From: Trinickia dinghuensis
GTDB lineage: Bacteria > Pseudomonadota > Gammaproteobacteria > Burkholderiales > Burkholderiaceae
Length of the DNA: 64,000 nt
Direction: 5' to 3'
NCBI RefSeq assembly: GCF_003367175.1
Contig: NZ_QRGA01000013.1
Location: 96,824-160,823, forward strand
Positions 16,653 through 24,999 of this stretch are shown here, one piece after another (position 1 is the stretch's first letter; each line of letters begins with the position of its first letter). Position numbers and translations under genes: made by a program. The notes under the pieces were generated by a model that saw nothing but the letters and a program-made list of their open reading frames with translations, ran no database searches and had not been told where the DNA came from.

Positions 16653-18128
16653 ATGTTTCCAACCTTGTACCTTCCGTTGTTGTCGTCGCTCGGCGCGTCG
16701 AATCTCCCGGGCGGCAGCAAGGCCGACAGCAGAATCGCCACTTACGTGAACGAAGCGGATCTCGCGCTTGCGATGCAGCACGCGCATTGGCTGATCGAGA
16801 AAACGGGGGCGGCGCCGACCGAGGCGGCCTCGCTGCCCGCGCTGCTGCAATCGCTGGCCGATCTGGAAGCGGCATGCGGCGACGCGGCCGAAGCCGAAGC
16901 ACTGTACCGGAGCGCGCAAAAGAAGTTCGCGGGATCGAAGCTGGAGATGCGCGCACTGTCGTGCCGCAATGCAGGCTGGCAGGCTCTACTGCGCTTCCGC
17001 CCCGGCGTCGCGCTGCTGTGCTTCATGCGCCTTGTCGATGAAGCGGAGGTGACGGCGGCGTGGCGGCTCGAAGGGCATTGCGGGCTCGGTTTGGCACTGC
17101 TGGCGCTCGGCGATGCGACTCAAGCGCTCGCCGTGCTCGACGAACTCGACGAAATTCTCGAGTCGGAACATGGCGTGACCGATCACGCTGCCTGGCGCGA
17201 AATCGCTACGCTATTGCGCTTCGACTTCGCCGTTCAGCACGAGTTGCGCACGAACGCTCGGCTCGACGACCATGTCTATTGGAAGACGCCGGCGCTCGAG
17301 GAGCGTTCGCTCAATCAAGGCGATCCGCACAGCGCCGCTCAACGGGCACAGCAGGCTGCGCGCACCGTGCCGATGCCGCTCCTGGCCCAACGGTTCGGCT
17401 ACCTGTGCGCGCTGCGTCAAGTGATCGCCGGCGACCGCGAAGCGCTCGCCGACATCAACGACCATCTGGATTGGGCGCACCATAACGGCCTCGCCGACTA
17501 CATGCGCACGACGCGCATCGAAGTTGCACTGGCATTGATCGCGGCGGGCTGCGAGGACGTCGCGGAGCGGGTGCTCGAACCGTTGCAGCGAGGAACGCGG
17601 CAGCAAGGCGCAACGCTCAGCGAACTCGACCGCACCTATTGCGCCGCGAAAACCTGCACCGCGCGCGGCCGCCACCAGGAAGCGCTGGCACTCTATCGAA
17701 GGCACGCGTCGATCGCCTCGCGCAGCCTGCGGCAGGAGGCTCATCCCAGCGTGACCTTCGCGAGCCGGCCCGCGCGGCGCCGGCCGCAGCTCGACGATCT
17801 CGGCGCACGGCTGCCGGCGCGGTACCGCCGCGCGTACGCGTTCATGCAGGCCAACCTGGATCGCAAGGACCTGTCGGTGCACGAAATCGCCGCCGAGATC
17901 GGCGTCACGGAGCGCGCCCTGCAGAACGCGTTCCGGACATTTCTCGGGCTGTCGCCGCGCGAAGTGATCCGCCGCGAACGGATGGAGCGGATTCGCGCCG
18001 AACTGGTCGCCGCCGATCGCGGCGTCATGCACACCGCACGCAAGTGGGGCGTGCACAGCCGATCGGCCTTGGTGGCGGGATACCGCAAGCAGTTCAACGA
18101 AGTACCGACCGATACGATCGAGCGCTGA
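16653..18128 (+). CDS. AraC-family regulator, HrpB/HrpX-like (first paralogue)
   Basis: A 491-residue protein. I start at the ATG at 16653; longer in-frame extensions overlap the divergent gene. Residues about 1-380 are helical TPR-like repeats (LEAACGDAAEAEALYRSAQK, then GHCGLGLALLALGDATQALA). The last ~100 residues hold two AraC helix-turn-helix motifs (LSVHEIAAEIGVTERALQNA, then VHSRSALVAGYRKQFNEVP). Length and layout match HrpB of Ralstonia and HrpX of Xanthomonas, the activators that bind hrp_II/PIP boxes and switch on T3SS and effector genes. A second copy lies at 22266-23702. Which one is the main activator is not decidable from sequence. Confidence 0.85.
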   Translation: MFPTLYLPLLSSLGASNLPGGSKADSRIATYVNEADLALAMQHAHWLIEKTGAAPTEAASLPALLQSLADLEAACGDAAEAEALYRSAQKKFAGSKLEMRALSCRNAGWQALLRFRPGVALLCFMRLVDEAEVTAAWRLEGHCGLGLALLALGDATQALAVLDELDEILESEHGVTDHAAWREIATLLRFDFAVQHELRTNARLDDHVYWKTPALEERSLNQGDPHSAAQRAQQAARTVPMPLLAQRFGYLCALRQVIAGDREALADINDHLDWAHHNGLADYMRTTRIEVALALIAAGCEDVAERVLEPLQRGTRQQGATLSELDRTYCAAKTCTARGRHQEALALYRRHASIASRSLRQEAHPSVTFASRPARRRPQLDDLGARLPARYRRAYAFMQANLDRKDLSVHEIAAEIGVTERALQNAFRTFLGLSPREVIRRERMERIRAELVAADRGVMHTARKWGVHSRSALVAGYRKQFNEVPTDTIER

Positions 18129-18204
18129 TCCGCGCGCCATTTTGTTGTACACGCAACCGATCTATCGGACACCGATCCCAACGGAATTTGCGAGGAACCT
18201 CCCG

Positions 18205-19227
18205 ATGCTCGGTCTCATGCGATTGCTCGATGGCCTCGTCCGTGAGCTGGACGACTTCGCCGATCGCTTGGAAAGGCATGTCGAGCATCGGATCGCCCCG
18301 CATCAGGGCCGGCCCTGGGCATACGGCGCGGGCTACGAGCCGCACGGCCCTTGGTCCGTGCCTCACCCTCCGGCCGGCACGCCGTTCGCCGAGATGCCTC
18401 AGCGACACTACGGCTATGCCCCCCCTGTCGTGCGATATCCGCAGCAGTACTACACGCCGCCGCCCGCCGCGGCAACGCATGGCATAGCGCCGCCGGGTAT
18501 CGCGCCGCACGGTAGCCTCCGACCCAACCCCACCAGCGCGGCCGAATTGGCGCGCCGCCGCCATCTATCGTCGCTCGCCGCGGAAAAACGGTGCGTCGAC
18601 CGTTTCCTCCGAGAACTGCCGAGACTCGACGACGAATTCGACGCAGCGGCGAGCGCTCACGGTCGCGGTTTCGGCCACGAAGCGAGCATCGAATTCGACG
18701 CGCTGGAGCCGGACATCCGTGCGGCCTACTCGGCATCGCCGTCGGGCCGGCTCCAATACATGGAGGAAGTCGCGGCTTTCCGCACCACGCGCTCGCGGAT
18801 CGACCGCGCACTTCAGCGTGCCGGCATGCATGCGGTACCGAACGACGGCATGACACCGGCGGGACGCAACGATTGTCTCGTGCTGTCCGTCCTTCATTTC
18901 CTGCCGCTCTCAGAGGCAAAGCGCCTCGAACTCGCCGCGCAGTACCGGCGCATCCTCGTCGACACGCCGGAGCTGGCGCTTCGGCCCAATGCGCAGATTT
19001 CGGCGGGCAGCCTCGCCGCGCGCCGGCTGCTCGAATTGGTCAACGCCGACCCAGGTCTTACGCCGAAGCTCGACGTCGTGGTCGTGTCCGAGCAGGACGG
19101 TGTCGTCCATCGGAATCGACTCGTGCCGAGCCCTCCCGCGGGTGCGCGCACGGTCGTGGTCTGGGATCAGGGTGGACATTTCGAAGCGCTCGCGCCGAGA
19201 TCTCCGACAACGCGAGCACCCGGCTAG
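18205..19227 (+). CDS. Candidate T3SS effector with Cys/His protease-like centre
   Basis: A 340-residue protein. The ATG at 18205 has a GAGGAA ribosome site 7 bases upstream and is preferred over the TTG at 18142. The first ~30 residues are helical; residues about 35-110 are Pro/Tyr/His-rich and probably unstructured. The rest is a globular domain with GRNDCLVLSVLHFL (Cys224 at a helix start) and VVVWDQGGHFEAL (His325 followed by an aromatic). That order and spacing fit papain-like or OTU-type cysteine proteases, in which Cys opens a helix and His lies on a later strand. The family assignment is tentative. It follows the HrpB-like gene by 76 bases and may share its transcript. Confidence 0.55.
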   Translation: MLGLMRLLDGLVRELDDFADRLERHVEHRIAPHQGRPWAYGAGYEPHGPWSVPHPPAGTPFAEMPQRHYGYAPPVVRYPQQYYTPPPAAATHGIAPPGIAPHGSLRPNPTSAAELARRRHLSSLAAEKRCVDRFLRELPRLDDEFDAAASAHGRGFGHEASIEFDALEPDIRAAYSASPSGRLQYMEEVAAFRTTRSRIDRALQRAGMHAVPNDGMTPAGRNDCLVLSVLHFLPLSEAKRLELAAQYRRILVDTPELALRPNAQISAGSLAARRLLELVNADPGLTPKLDVVVVSEQDGVVHRNRLVPSPPAGARTVVVWDQGGHFEALAPRSPTTRAPG

Positions 19228-19232
19228 GTGCA

Positions 19233-19271
19233 GGCGATGGCGATGGCGATGGCGATGGCGATGGCGATGGC
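19233..19271 (+). repeat. Hexanucleotide tandem repeat (GGCGAT, 6.5 copies)
   Basis: Six perfect GGCGAT units plus GGC begin 6 bases after the stop of the protease-like gene and end 47 bases before the hrp box that precedes the methyltransferase gene. A hexamer tract keeps reading frame but could change spacing in a leader or intergenic region when copy number slips. Confidence 0.9.
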
Positions 19272-19317
19272 AGCATAACCATCGAAATACGTGCGCATCA
19301 CGGCGTCCTATACGCGG

Positions 19318-19379
19318 TTCGCTCGCCGATGCCACGCTTCGGCCGAAGCGCAACGCCGCACCGCCTGCCGGCGAATACT
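19318..19379 (+). promoter_or_regulatory. hrp_II-type promoter upstream of methyltransferase/JmjC pair
   Basis: TTCGC, 15 bases, TTCGG at 19318-19342. An AATACT hexamer starts 31 bases later (19374-19379), at the correct spacing for the -10 but lacking the leading pyrimidine of YANNNT. The next start codon is at 19431. This places the metabolic genes in the probable HrpB regulon. Confidence 0.6.
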
Positions 19380-19430
19380 GGAGGCTGCGCAACTTCGAGC
19401 GCGTGCGCCCTACGGTGCCGCGACGCATCC

Positions 19431-20318
19431 ATGCCAGATCACTCCCTTCTCGACATCCCTTCGGCCCGCTCCGGCACGCTCGCCTCGCTTCGTGGCCGCC
19501 TCGCGCCGACGCGGCGATACGTCTGCGGCGAGACGCGTGCGGCCGACTTCGCTCAGCCGATCACGGCCACCCGAGTAGCCGAGCTATTCGACCAAGCCGA
19601 CCGCGTTTTCGCCGACGAACTCGCGAAACGTAGAACCAGCGCAGCGGGTCTCGTCGGCGCCACCGCCGAGCACGCCGCGCGCGCACTGAACTACATGCAT
19701 CAAACGTCCAAGCGGCTCACGCTGTGCGACGACGCCAAGCTCGACAACGTCCTCGAACTCACGCTCCGACTGCATGAGGAGGACATCCCGGGCGACTTGA
19801 TCGAGACTGGGGTCTGGCGCGGCGGCATGACGATCTGGATGCGCGCGCTGCTGCGCGCGCTCGGTGACAACACGCGCAACGTCTGGGTCGCCGATTCGTT
19901 CTCGGGCCTGCCTGCCCCCGATCCAACGCTCGATTTGCGCGACGCGATCTGGGCTCACGTGATGACCTCGGTGCAGTCGCTCGAAGCCAGCCTCGACGAC
20001 GTCAAGGAGGCATTCGCCTACGTCGGGCTGCTCGACGAGCGGGTCCGCTTCCTGCCCGGCAGGTTCGCCGATACGCTGCCGAGCGCTCCAATTTCTCAGT
20101 TGGCCATGATGCGGCTCGACGGCGACTGGTACGAATCGACCTGGGATGCGCTCGATGCACTCTACCCGAAGCTCGTGCATGGAGGCTATGCGATCGTCGA
20201 CGACTACCGGCTGCCGACCGGATGCGCACGCGCGGTCGACGAGTACCGCTCCCGCCACGGGATCGGCGCACCGCTGATCGATGTCGACCGGCAGACGGTC
20301 TACTGGCGCAAGCCATGA
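19431..20318 (+). CDS. TylF/MycF-family O-methyltransferase
   Basis: A protein of about 295 residues. The SAM-binding region reads IPGDLIETGVWRGGMTIWM and is followed by VADSFSGLPAPD and MMRLDGDWYESTWDAL, the metal- and SAM-site pattern of the macrocin O-methyltransferase (TylF) family, which methylates sugar or other hydroxyls in antibiotics and glycans. The start is uncertain: an in-frame ATG also lies at 19329, inside the hrp box. I prefer 19431 because it lies downstream of the predicted -10. The stop overlaps the JmjC gene start by 4 bases, so the two are coupled. Confidence 0.8.
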   Translation: MPDHSLLDIPSARSGTLASLRGRLAPTRRYVCGETRAADFAQPITATRVAELFDQADRVFADELAKRRTSAAGLVGATAEHAARALNYMHQTSKRLTLCDDAKLDNVLELTLRLHEEDIPGDLIETGVWRGGMTIWMRALLRALGDNTRNVWVADSFSGLPAPDPTLDLRDAIWAHVMTSVQSLEASLDDVKEAFAYVGLLDERVRFLPGRFADTLPSAPISQLAMMRLDGDWYESTWDALDALYPKLVHGGYAIVDDYRLPTGCARAVDEYRSRHGIGAPLIDVDRQTVYWRKP

Positions 20319-21520
20319 ACGGCGACATCCAGGTGGGCGGGCACCGACTACCGCCACCGCCGAAGCGAAACACGGCCGCCCCCATGTACGAAGCTCTGCA
20401 AGAACGATTGCTTGCGCGCCTGACCGAGCATTACCGGCCGCTCTCGCGCGAGGTCACGATCGACCTGACGGTCGACGACTGGCTGCCGGCATCGGGTCTC
20501 TTCACGCTCGGGCCGACGCTGACTTTTACACCGCGGCGTACTCCAAGCCTCGGCTCGGCTTCCGACGCGCGGATCGCGCTCAGCGCAGATCTGCTCACGG
20601 CAATGCTCGACGATCCCTCCGGGTTCGATGCACGCAATGCCCGCGCTCAAGCGCTCGGCGGCATCCGCATCTCGGGCTCGCCCGCCGTGGCAGGCTATTG
20701 GCTGCAGCTGCTCAAGCGGCCGTCCGTGCGCACTCGCCGCACGCTCGCGCGCGCGATCGTTCGAGCTCCGGCCGCGCTGGCTCGTATCGCGGAGGTCGAC
20801 GCGATCCAGTGCAGCCAGGACGATCCAGCCCATGCCCGCATGGTGCTGACTCGGCTCGGCAACGCACTGCGGCATTGCGAGCCCATCGTTCTGCGCGGAC
20901 TGATCCGTTGGCCCGAAATCGGCTGGACGCTCGAGCATTGGCGCCGCCGCGAAGGCGCGACACGACTGCGCCGGGACCCGGCGAGCGGCGCATGGCAAAG
21001 CGTCGGGGCATTTCTTGCGGACGTGGGCGGCGCGCAGGGAAGCACAGCCCCGTACTCCGACGGATGCGGGATCCCGGCGCACTGGGAATCGCGCTTCGTC
21101 CTGCCGCTGCCTATACCGCATGCATTCGGTCCGGGTCAATTGTGGGCCGGCCGCGCGCGCGACTCGGCGCCCGTCACGCGGCTGCACTGCGATGCGGCAA
21201 GCTCGTTCCTCGCGCAGCTTTGCGGCCGCAAGCGCATCCGCGTCTACGCACCCGCACAGCAAGATGCGCTCTACGCGCTCGATGCCTTCAACATGTATCG
21301 CCCCTGTCGGGTCGAAGGCGATACGCCGGACCTAGCGCGATTCCCGCGCTTCGCGCAAGCGCGCGGAGCCGACGTGACGATCGGGCCGGGCGACTTGCTG
21401 GTGCTGCCCGCCGGCTGGTTTCACGCAGTGTGGGCGCTCGACGACGTGCTATCGATCAGCCGGTCCGCGTACGATTCGGCTGTCGTGCGCGCATGCCGGA
21501 TGGCATTACGGAAGCGGTAG
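20315..21520 (+). CDS. JmjC/cupin-8 type Fe(II)/2-oxoglutarate dioxygenase-like protein
   Basis: A 401-residue protein. The C-terminal half is a cupin-like JmjC domain with the metal triad in place: HCD at residues 291-293 and a distal histidine at 370 in LPAGWFHAVWAL. The segment around ACGRKRIRVYAP-like sequence (LCGRKRIRVYAPAQQ) matches the strand after the HXD motif in cupin-8 hydroxylases. Such enzymes hydroxylate protein side chains, peptides or small molecules. The N-terminal 200 residues are not recognised. It is translationally coupled to the methyltransferase gene by ATGA overlap, so both probably act on one substrate. The 3' end overlaps the convergent GNAT gene by 15 bases. Confidence 0.82.
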   Translation: MNGDIQVGGHRLPPPPKRNTAAPMYEALQERLLARLTEHYRPLSREVTIDLTVDDWLPASGLFTLGPTLTFTPRRTPSLGSASDARIALSADLLTAMLDDPSGFDARNARAQALGGIRISGSPAVAGYWLQLLKRPSVRTRRTLARAIVRAPAALARIAEVDAIQCSQDDPAHARMVLTRLGNALRHCEPIVLRGLIRWPEIGWTLEHWRRREGATRLRRDPASGAWQSVGAFLADVGGAQGSTAPYSDGCGIPAHWESRFVLPLPIPHAFGPGQLWAGRARDSAPVTRLHCDAASSFLAQLCGRKRIRVYAPAQQDALYALDAFNMYRPCRVEGDTPDLARFPRFAQARGADVTIGPGDLLVLPAGWFHAVWALDDVLSISRSAYDSAVVRACRMALRKR

Positions 21521-22204
21521 CGCTGGGGTCGGCGCATAGCCGCCCAAACGCTCAAGGCGGGCGGCGTGAGCCTCGCGAGCGCCGCGATCGTACCGGCGGC
21601 GCCGTTCTGCCTGCATGACCGTCTCCGTGCCATCCTGCTCCGCGCTCATCGCCGAGGCCGGCCGGCAGATCGCGAACAGCAGCGCATCGCCGACCCCGGC
21701 CGCCGTATTCGGCAGCCACAACCAGTTCGTCAAACGGCCTTCCAAGGCGAAGCCGAGCCGCCGCATCGTACTGGCCGCGGGACTCTCGGGTGCGCAATAG
21801 GCGTGCACGCGGCACAGCTGCGGCTGCGCGAGCAGCCAGCGGATCAGCTTGAGCAGGGCCGCAAGTCCGGCTCGTCGCTGGCGAGACGTAGCGAAACGGC
21901 TCGTAATGACGCCGAGTTCCGCGCGCGGCGGGCCGGCGTGCAACTCGATCGACGCCACCACCGTGCCGCTCGCGCGGTCCGCCAACGCCCACGTAAAGCC
22001 GGTGCCGGCGGCCCATTCCCGCTGCTTTCTATCGATATATCGCAACGAATCGCCGACGCTTCGATGCCGAAGCAGCGACAGCCACTCGGTCTGCTTCTCG
22101 TCGCCGAGCATCGTCTCGTAGAGCGCGGGCGCGTCGTCCGCGACGAACGGCCTGAACGTCATGGCATCGGTTTCGATGAACGCAGGCGGCCTAAAACCCT
22201 CCAT
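21506..22204 (-). CDS. GNAT acetyltransferase, RimJ/RimL-like
   Basis: A 232-residue protein. I start at the ATG at 22204 because a strong AAGGAGG sits 6 bases upstream; the frame opens at 22228. The fold reads TFRPFVADDAPALYETM, an ELGVITSRFATSRQRRAGLAA-like acetyl-CoA region (motif around residues 100-125), and ESPAASTMRRLGFALEGRL. RimJ/RimL-like members acetylate N-termini, antibiotics or other small molecules. The last 50 residues are Arg-rich and unlike the family. It follows the second HrpB-like gene by 61 bases on the same strand, so co-transcription is likely. Confidence 0.78.
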   Translation of the reverse strand: MEGFRPPAFIETDAMTFRPFVADDAPALYETMLGDEKQTEWLSLLRHRSVGDSLRYIDRKQREWAAGTGFTWALADRASGTVVASIELHAGPPRAELGVITSRFATSRQRRAGLAALLKLIRWLLAQPQLCRVHAYCAPESPAASTMRRLGFALEGRLTNWLWLPNTAAGVGDALLFAICRPASAMSAEQDGTETVMQAERRRRYDRGAREAHAARLERLGGYAPTPALPLP

Positions 22205-22265
22205 GGCTCCCTCCTTCGCGCGCGGCATGAAAGGCGAGGCGCCGCGCGCATGACGATCCGACCGC

Positions 22266-23702
22266 TCAACGCGCCGCGGTCATCGACGGCGGTTCGTTGT
22301 AGCGCTTCCGATAGCCGTTGAGCAGCGTCGAGCGATGCTGCAAACCCCAGCGGTTCGCGATACGCAGGACGCTGCCGTTGGGCATATCCTCGTCGAGCAG
22401 ATCGTTGCGGATGTGCTCGAGCCGCTTCTGGCGAATCAGCTCGCTAGGCGAAACGCCGAGATAGCTCTTGAATGCGGCCTGCAACGCGCGTTCGGTCACG
22501 CCGATATGCGCGGCCACTTCGCTCACCGATAGACTCGACTCGCCCAGATGATCGACGAGATATCGATAGGCGCGCCGATAGCGGCCGGGCAAACGTGCAC
22601 TGATGTCGTCGGCGACCGGTTGCGCGCGCTCGGCTGCTTCGCCGGCCGCGGTCGCGCTGTCCGCGCGCACGTGCTTGAGCGACAGGAGCGCGTAGCGCCG
22701 GTACAGCTGCGCGTGATCCTGCAGACGGCCTTGCCGCTCGCGAACCTTCGACTGGCAGTACAGGTATTCGAGGTACCAGCGTGCGTGCTGGTGCGCATGT
22801 GCCGGCGTATCGCGGAACAGGTACAGCATCGATTCGGCGACGCTCGGCATGTTCGCGGCCAAGGCCGCGAGCGCCACTTCGAGCCGCAGGCTGCGGTGGT
22901 ATTCGTCGATTTTGGCCTCGACGCTCCAGCGCATATGCCGCTCCAGTTGAACGATCGCGCTGTGGCTGCCGCGCGCGAGCGCCTGCAGGTGCTGGAAGAA
23001 ATCGATTCGCCGCGTGAGCACGCCGATTTGCGGCGCATCGGACTCGGCGAGCGCGGCCGCGTCCGTCGAGGCTTCGGCCGGCCGGAACTCGAGAATCGCC
23101 GAGCGCCAGTAGATGTGGTCGTCCAACGCGTCCGACGCGCGCAGCGCGTACTGCGCGAGGAACTCTTGGCGCAGCGCGTCGGCGAGCCTCGACCAGCGGC
23201 GCTCGTGCGCGTTGCCGGCAAGCGCGGCCAGCGCGTCCAGTCGCGCACGGGCGCCGTCCAGCCGCCCGAGATGGAACAGCGCAAGCGCCGCGCCAACGAG
23301 ACATTCGAGCTTCAGTTCGACGCGTGCCGATTCGTCGTCGATCGCTCGCCTGAAACTGCGCAGCGCGGTGTCCAGATGATCGCGGAACAGCGCTTGCCAG
23401 CCGGCGTTGCGCGACAGCACCGCGCGCGTCTCGCCGCGCTGTCCGCGCACGGCGCGCTGGGCGTGGCGGTAACCGTCCTCGGCCTCCTCGTACCGGCCCA
23501 GCACGAGTTGGACATCGGCGTAAGCCTGCCAGTGCTCGTAGCACGGGGCGCTCGCGGATGCCGGCTGCTCGGGTTCGACCCGTGCGGCGGCGATCGCCGA
23601 TGCTTCGTGGAATTCTCCGGCCAGCATCTTGGCGCAAAACGACGATGCCGGCTCGGTGGAAGAAAGCGCAGCCGCAACTGCGAAGTAGAGCGACGTAGGC
23701 AT
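22266..23702 (-). CDS. AraC-family regulator, HrpB/HrpX-like (second paralogue)
   Basis: A 478-residue regulator, almost the same length as Ralstonia HrpB. The ATG at 23702 has an AGGAGC ribosome site 5 bases upstream. The N-terminal ~370 residues are TPR-like, and the C-terminal domain has LSVSEVAAHIGVTERALQAA and NRWGLQHRSTLLNGYRKRYN, close to the HrpB/HrpX DNA-binding domain. It shares the RLPGRYRRAYRYL-type linker with the first paralogue (RLPARYRRAYAFM). Both probably recognise TTCG-N16-TTCG boxes, of which six occur in this window. Having two such regulators in one T3SS locus is unusual. Confidence 0.87.
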   Translation of the reverse strand: MPTSLYFAVAAALSSTEPASSFCAKMLAGEFHEASAIAAARVEPEQPASASAPCYEHWQAYADVQLVLGRYEEAEDGYRHAQRAVRGQRGETRAVLSRNAGWQALFRDHLDTALRSFRRAIDDESARVELKLECLVGAALALFHLGRLDGARARLDALAALAGNAHERRWSRLADALRQEFLAQYALRASDALDDHIYWRSAILEFRPAEASTDAAALAESDAPQIGVLTRRIDFFQHLQALARGSHSAIVQLERHMRWSVEAKIDEYHRSLRLEVALAALAANMPSVAESMLYLFRDTPAHAHQHARWYLEYLYCQSKVRERQGRLQDHAQLYRRYALLSLKHVRADSATAAGEAAERAQPVADDISARLPGRYRRAYRYLVDHLGESSLSVSEVAAHIGVTERALQAAFKSYLGVSPSELIRQKRLEHIRNDLLDEDMPNGSVLRIANRWGLQHRSTLLNGYRKRYNEPPSMTAAR

Positions 23703-23831
23703 ACCCAGCTCCTGTTCCGAATGACGATGAAAGCGACGACGAGTCGATGGCTTGCATCGTGACATCGGCAGGCGCCGACGCAGCCGTTCTTTGACGTTCT
23801 GTTACCTTTCGCACGGCTGCGTCGGCATCGC

Positions 23832-24677
23832 TCACTTCCTGGACAGCTGCTCCGTATCCTTCGCCGCGGTTTCAGCGATATTGAGGATGGTCTTCACGGC
23901 GTTCAACACGATGTTCGCGAGGCTCGATCCGATCGACATCAACGTACCCGCGACCGGCACGGCCTGCTGGAAGAATCGGTCGACCATTCCGAGCTTGCCC
24001 GGGCGATTCGGCTGACCGCCGGCACCACCGGACCCGAACGCCGGATCCACAGGCGGCATAGGAGGCATCCCGTGGGAATGCGGGGGGCCGGATGCCGGAC
24101 GATGCTCGAGCGGATCGTTGTTGAACTCGTGAGTGTGGATCGTGTCGTCGCGGACCGATGGAGTCGGCGGCGAAGTATGGGTCAGCCGCTCGTCGTGCGT
24201 GAATCGATCTTCGGTCTCGGGCGACCCCGACCTATGCATCGGCCCGACACCGTTCCGCCCAGGACCCCGTCGAAGCGAATGCGCTCCTGCGAGTTCGTCG
24301 GGAGCGCTCCCCTCGTCGAATCGATGCTGACTGAGCCAAGTCGGACTTTCGGTATTGCGCCTCGCGGTCGGCGCATGCAGGCGCATAGGCGTCGGAGCGG
24401 AGCCGGTGGATAAGGTAGGACTCGGTGATCGTGGCACGCCGGTCGGGAGCCGATTCGTCACCAACGGAGAAACAGGAGAAACACTGCGCGCACGAATTCC
24501 ATTCGCCGGCGCCACGCCGTCGCCCTTCAGTCCGCTGAGCATCGGGTTGTCCTGCAAAATCGAAGATCGCCGTTCGTGCTCGAGTTCTTCGACTTCGTGC
24601 CCGCCCTGCCCGGGGGCGATCCTATCGATCCGTTCCGTTTGGGAAACTTCGGGTGTTAATCCTCTCAAGCCAGGCAT
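23832..24677 (-). CDS. Proline/serine-rich protein with Hrp-pilin-like C-terminus
   Basis: A 281-residue protein. I use the ATG at 24677 (GAGAGGAA 5 bases upstream) over a GTG at 24698. Residues about 1-215 are low-complexity, rich in Pro, Ser, His, Arg and Gly, and probably disordered. A Gly-rich hinge leads into a C-terminal hydrophobic-helical segment. The last 21 residues (ILNIAETAAKDTEQLSRK and the three before it) align without gaps to residues 48-68 of the Hrp pilin at 45238-45447, with 11 identities. A good hrp_II promoter precedes it. It may be a minor or tip pilin-like subunit, or a translocator or secreted protein using a pilin-type export module. No database family is asserted. 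Confidence 0.65.
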   Translation of the reverse strand: MPGLRGLTPEVSQTERIDRIAPGQGGHEVEELEHERRSSILQDNPMLSGLKGDGVAPANGIRARSVSPVSPLVTNRLPTGVPRSPSPTLSTGSAPTPMRLHAPTARRNTESPTWLSQHRFDEGSAPDELAGAHSLRRGPGRNGVGPMHRSGSPETEDRFTHDERLTHTSPPTPSVRDDTIHTHEFNNDPLEHRPASGPPHSHGMPPMPPVDPAFGSGGAGGQPNRPGKLGMVDRFFQQAVPVAGTLMSIGSSLANIVLNAVKTILNIAETAAKDTEQLSRK

Positions 24678-24749
24678 AACCGTTCCTCTCAACGACACGA
24701 CGATCGCCGCGCGCTCACACCGAGCGCGTGAAACACCGCCTCGCGCACA

Positions 24750-24810
24750 GTTATAGCCCCGCGCACAGCATCCGGCCTAAGCACCGCGAAGTCGCGCCAT
24801 CGAATCCGAA
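24750..24810 (-). promoter_or_regulatory. hrp_II-type promoter of the pilin-like gene
   Basis: On the minus strand TTCGG, 15 bases, TTCGC (24810 to 24786), then exactly 30 bases, then TATAAC (24755-24750). The spacing and hexamer fit an HrpB/HrpX-dependent promoter. The gene starts 72 bases further down at 24677. Confidence 0.75.
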
Positions 24811-24999
24811 GCGGCCGCGCGCACCGCTGCTATCCCTAAGGTCGATGCGAACCGGACAACGCGAACCCGAAGCGAATCGCGCCGCGCATTTCACCGCGTG
24901 GCTAAAGTTCGATCCGCAAACCGCCGTCCGCGCACCCGTCGTCGTCATGCCGATGCGCCCGCACGGCACATCGAACTGATCGCTTTCCGAGGTTTGAAC

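Noticed and set aside
18591..19430. Upstream extension of the methyltransferase frame containing Asp-Gly repeats
   Set aside because: It overlaps the protease-like gene in another frame, and the DGDG run is only the hexamer repeat; start codons near 19431 are more plausible.
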